From contig NC_026504.1 of NCBI RefSeq assembly GCF_000182925.2, positions 1,302,001 to 1,366,000 of the forward strand: 64,000 nt of DNA, read 5' to 3'. The translations under genes were made by a program, and so were the position numbers. The notes under the pieces are model-generated. The model saw only the letters and a list, made by a program, of their open reading frames with translations. It searched no databases and had not been told where the DNA came from. This DNA comes from Neurospora crassa OR74A. Lineage: Eukaryota; Ascomycota; Sordariomycetes; Sordariales; Sordariaceae. Numbering within the stretch: the first letter of the stretch is position 1; every line of letters starts with the position of its first letter. Positions 60,943-64,000 of the stretch are shown piece after piece.

Positions 60943-62776
60943 GGTGGGTTGTACCCGGGTTGATGTGGTAAGACAACGGATGTCCAAGTGGCTATTTGAG
61001 TTATTGAACGTGATAAAGGTGTAACGAGTAGTGCTCAGGTTTGTCGTGTTGAAGTCGACTTGTCCTGAAAAATGGCGTTGATGTGTCTTTGTTGATGGAG
61101 GAGACGTGTGTTATAAACCACCTTCAACACGGAATATATTGTCGACCATGACAGCCTTTTGTTCAACGCCTTGGACTTGTGAGCTACCTGATGGCCATTT
61201 TGTCATTTTTGATGACTAGAAATTCCCGACTGCCTATCCGTTAATAGCAGAAAGCTATTGCATTGTCATGGACAGCACAAGGACTTATGCGAGTGAAAGG
61301 CGTCATAGAGATTGTACTTCCTAGGTACCGAAAACCACAAGGTCCGATCAGCATCAGCCCAGTTGTGCTCTCCTGTGGCCATACGTGGGAGTATTTTTTC
61401 CCCCAGTCGACTTCTCAAGTCCGTATGTACAGTAATACCTTCAGCCACTGCCCATGATGGCACATTAGTGGGAAGATTCGTGATGTGCTTGCTGCAAAGG
61501 CTTTTGACCAGAAAACAAAGAGCCCATCTCAAGAAGTGATGTAATCGATATTTTATGCCGATTGTTTGGTTCCCGGCCCAGGGGTGATGCAGACAGAGAT
61601 CGCGTATGTGACGTTGACCCCCCATGCCTATGGTGTCCATGATGGAAGGCAGTTGGTCGGATACTCAGACTTTGGGTCTTGGTGATGGATGAGTAGGTAC
61701 ACAGTACACTGTACCGATGGGAGAAATAGGAGACATGTGGTGTGCAGAAGAAAGTTCCTGTGAGCGGGGGTTGATCAGTAGAGGTAGATAGTCTCTCGTA
61801 AACTGTTCTTTTCAGGCACATCCGGATTAGCAGATTTAACAGTCAATGAATCCGAGGCAGCAAATCGGAACCGGACATGTCCGTTCCGTATGCCGCCGCC
61901 CGGCGAGGAGGAGGGCGGTCTTCAGCTTGAAGAGTCAGCGCCATCACGATGTGAATTCTAGATCGAGGTAACAGATTGTTTGCTGCCTGTGCTGGTGAGT
62001 TCGTTGAAGAGGCGGGAGGCGAGGGAATGCAGTGAGATGAGACAAGATGATGGAGGTTGCTACCCATTTGGGAAAGCTGCCATGAAAGTTGCTGTGGACA
62101 GGGTCCTTCTGTGCAACTACAGAAATGAGGGGTTATCTGCACCTCAACTGTGTGGCTTGTTTGTCCTTTCTTGTACAACATTGGGCAGCTAACAGAAGCA
62201 GGTTAGTCCCGCCCATGTCCTGTAAACCCATGCGCCTCTCCCGTTACAGCATGAACATTCCACTCCAGTATCGGATTCTTTTGACTCTCCAGCACCGACG
62301 CAGTAAAGAAGAGTTTCCGATTGGAGTAGGGCAAAGGTACTTATCAAAGACACTCCCAAAAGATCGATGACGATGACGATCACCGGGGTCAAAACAGATA
62401 TCTGGAACTTGGCTCAGAAACCAAGATATCCAGACGCGATGAACTGCACATGGCTGAGATGGATGCTTCCGCATTTTTCCTAACCGTATAGGGGTAAATA
62501 GATCTGGGAATATGATCCGTCTAGGCTTGTCCCAGCCAGCCATCAAGGTGCCAGCCGACTCGAAGCGGCTGACGGAGCCGGGATTGTACACCGCGTTTAT
62601 GTCGTGGTCTCTGCAGATGCTCGGAGTAAACAAACGTGCTTGGGGCTGAAGAGCATGAGAGAAACTGCTCTACTTCACGATGTACTTTCACCAAGTATCG
62701 GCCGCTTATGAGTTGTACTCCTGAGACCCTCACACCATTCTGTTCCTTGCCTTAAACCACGAAAGGCTTTTTCGAG
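60943..62776. promoter_or_regulatory. divergent spacer between N-methyltransferase and FAD monooxygenase genes
   Basis: These 1.83 kb hold both promoters. Frames such as 62244-62633 (-) have no domain. No operator or TATA box could be assigned with confidence. Confidence 0.45.
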
Positions 62777-64000
62777 ATGATGGAAATCAAAACAGTAGAT
62801 ATACTCATTATCGGTGCTGGACCAGCTGGTAAGCAAGTCCAAAGTTCAAGGAGGCCGGGACATAGGCTGACACTCTGCTCACAGGGCTGGCCTTAGCCAA
62901 CTGGTTCCGAAATTCCAGCATCAATGTCCTGCTGATTGACAAGAAACCCGGGCCTACACGGCGAGGGAAAGCTGAAGGGTTGAAGTCAACGACAAACGAG
63001 ATCTTTGACTCGTACGGTATCGGGCCTCAGATTGCAAAAGAATCATGGAGACTGGAAGAAATAGCCATCTGGGGCCAAAAGAAGGATGGCAAAAGCGGGA
63101 TCGAAAGGGAGCAGCTGATACAGGATAAGGTGGAGGAGTTGGGCAAGGTGCGGGAGACCATGTTGCAGCAATGTGAGTACTGACTTTATGATTTTCCCAC
63201 CACTTGCTGATTGTTGAGTCGTATAGCGAGAGTCGAATACCACATGCAGCAAAACCTGCTAGGCCACAGGAACATTACAATCCAGTATAATACTCAGCCT
63301 GTCGATGTCAATGTCGATGAGTCCTTGCTGCATGAGGATGAAGTTTATCCCGTGGAAGTGCTCTTGGTCAAGACCCAGGTACAGCCAGAAGCGTCCTTGG
63401 ATATTCTCGAGAACTCAACACCATATGTGAGAACCCCAATGTTACCAGCACTGTCAGCTGGTAATGCTAACAGGCGTTAACAGACCGCAAATGGTGCTGC
63501 CAAAGAGGTGGAGGAACGAATCCGAACCAGATACATCGTAGGCTGTGACGGGGCTCACAGTTGGCTTCGAAAGCAACTTCAAGTCCAACTCGAAGGCGAC
63601 CTGACAGACTCTGTTTTCGGCGTCGTCGACCTGATCCCCAAATCCAACTTCCCCGACCTTCGCCGTGTCTGCTACCTCCGCGCCTCCACGGGTACCATCC
63701 TCCTCGTCCCGCGAAGCAACAAGGAAGTCCGGCTGTACATCCCCGTCGAGAGCGGCAGTTCACTTTCAGACCCCAAAGACGTCACTTTCGACCGCATTAT
63801 CGATGCCGCACGCAAGATCATATCCCCTTACACTCTGGAAGTCGGCTCAGTCTCGTGGTGGTCGGCCTACCGCGTTGGCCAGCGCGTCGGCAGTCATTTT
63901 TCAAGACACAATGAAAGAGCGTTCCTGGTAGGAGACGCGGTGCATACGCACTCGCCCAAGGCTGGACAGGGGATGAACACGAGTATCCAGGATGCGTATA
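62777..64000 (+). CDS. FAD-dependent aromatic monooxygenase (phenol 2-monooxygenase type), partial
   Basis: Exons 62777-62828, 62885-63172, 63227-63426 and 63484 onward; the gene runs off the right edge, so about 352 residues are visible. It starts MMEIKTVDILIIGAGPAGLA, the GXGXXG dinucleotide-binding fold. The second FAD motif GCDGAHSWLRKQ and the third, FLVGDAVHTHSPKAGQG, follow with normal spacing for the phenol hydroxylase group. Such enzymes use NADPH and O2 to add a hydroxyl next to one already on an aromatic ring. The C-terminal thioredoxin-like domain of the family would lie outside the window. The three introns are 54-57 nt with GTAAGC, GTGAGT and GTGAGA donors, all keeping the frame. 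A divergent N-methyltransferase lies upstream. Confidence 0.93.

Noticed and set aside
1-64000. transposons, virus-derived elements, CRISPR arrays, rRNA (including dispersed 5S) and toxin genes
   Set aside because: No reverse transcriptase, integrase, transposase, long terminal or inverted repeats, spaced repeats or rRNA-like sequence was recognised by eye; a repeat-library search would be needed to exclude short or decayed pieces.

Overview
The window is nuclear DNA of a filamentous ascomycete, most likely a Sordariomycete close to Neurospora or Sordaria. The evidence is GC-rich coding DNA with many short introns (GTRNGT donors, CTAAC-like branch sites, YAG acceptors), long intergenic spacers, and a fungus-specific gene set that includes translation elongation factor 3, a Zn2Cys6 regulator and an ascomycete laccase with a C-terminal DSG plug. 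The genus is an inference. I rebuilt 16 protein genes by joining in-frame exons; the last one runs off the right edge. I saw no rRNA or tRNA gene, no CRISPR array and no recognisable transposon or virus-derived element.

Layout. 1-3.4 kb: an ankyrin-repeat protein whose leader holds a dense cluster of ACTAGT palindromes. 3.4-9.2 kb: no supportable gene. 9.2-13 kb: a four-exon Zn2Cys6 transcription factor with the zinc cluster in mid-protein and split by a 926-nt intron. 13.5-15 kb: a D-2-hydroxyacid dehydrogenase. 16.6-30.4 kb is a housekeeping block: S-adenosylhomocysteinase, eIF3 subunit h, a UPF0643-like protein, a mitochondrial S-adenosylmethionine carrier, glutaminyl-tRNA synthetase, and a macro-domain ADP-ribose hydrolase with a mitochondrial presequence. 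31.1-35.9 kb: a 1446-residue protein that I read as an undescribed zinc metallopeptidase-like protein, with its HELAH motif cut by an intron and a very long disordered tail. 37.6-40 kb: a secreted S41-family peptidase-like protein. 40.8-44.4 kb: elongation factor 3. 44.4-49.2 kb: a 4.8-kb stretch without a supportable gene. 49.2-49.7 kb: a small CsbD/Hmp1-like protein.

50.3-64 kb looks different in function: a laccase-type multicopper oxidase, a catechol-type O-methyltransferase, a 14-TM-type MFS exporter, an EasF/EgtD-type N-methyltransferase and a phenol-hydroxylase-type FAD monooxygenase. Two of the gene pairs are divergent and share 1.7-1.8-kb promoter regions. This set could hydroxylate, methylate, oxidise and export an aromatic compound. 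No polyketide or peptide synthase is visible, so it is either a small tailoring or catabolic cluster or the edge of one that continues to the right.

The housekeeping block also links the methyl cycle: S-adenosylhomocysteinase clears the product of SAM-dependent methylation, and the SAM carrier 6 kb away supplies mitochondria. Three very highly expressed genes (S-adenosylhomocysteinase, GlnRS, EF-3) carry long antisense open frames that are by-products of codon bias, not genes.
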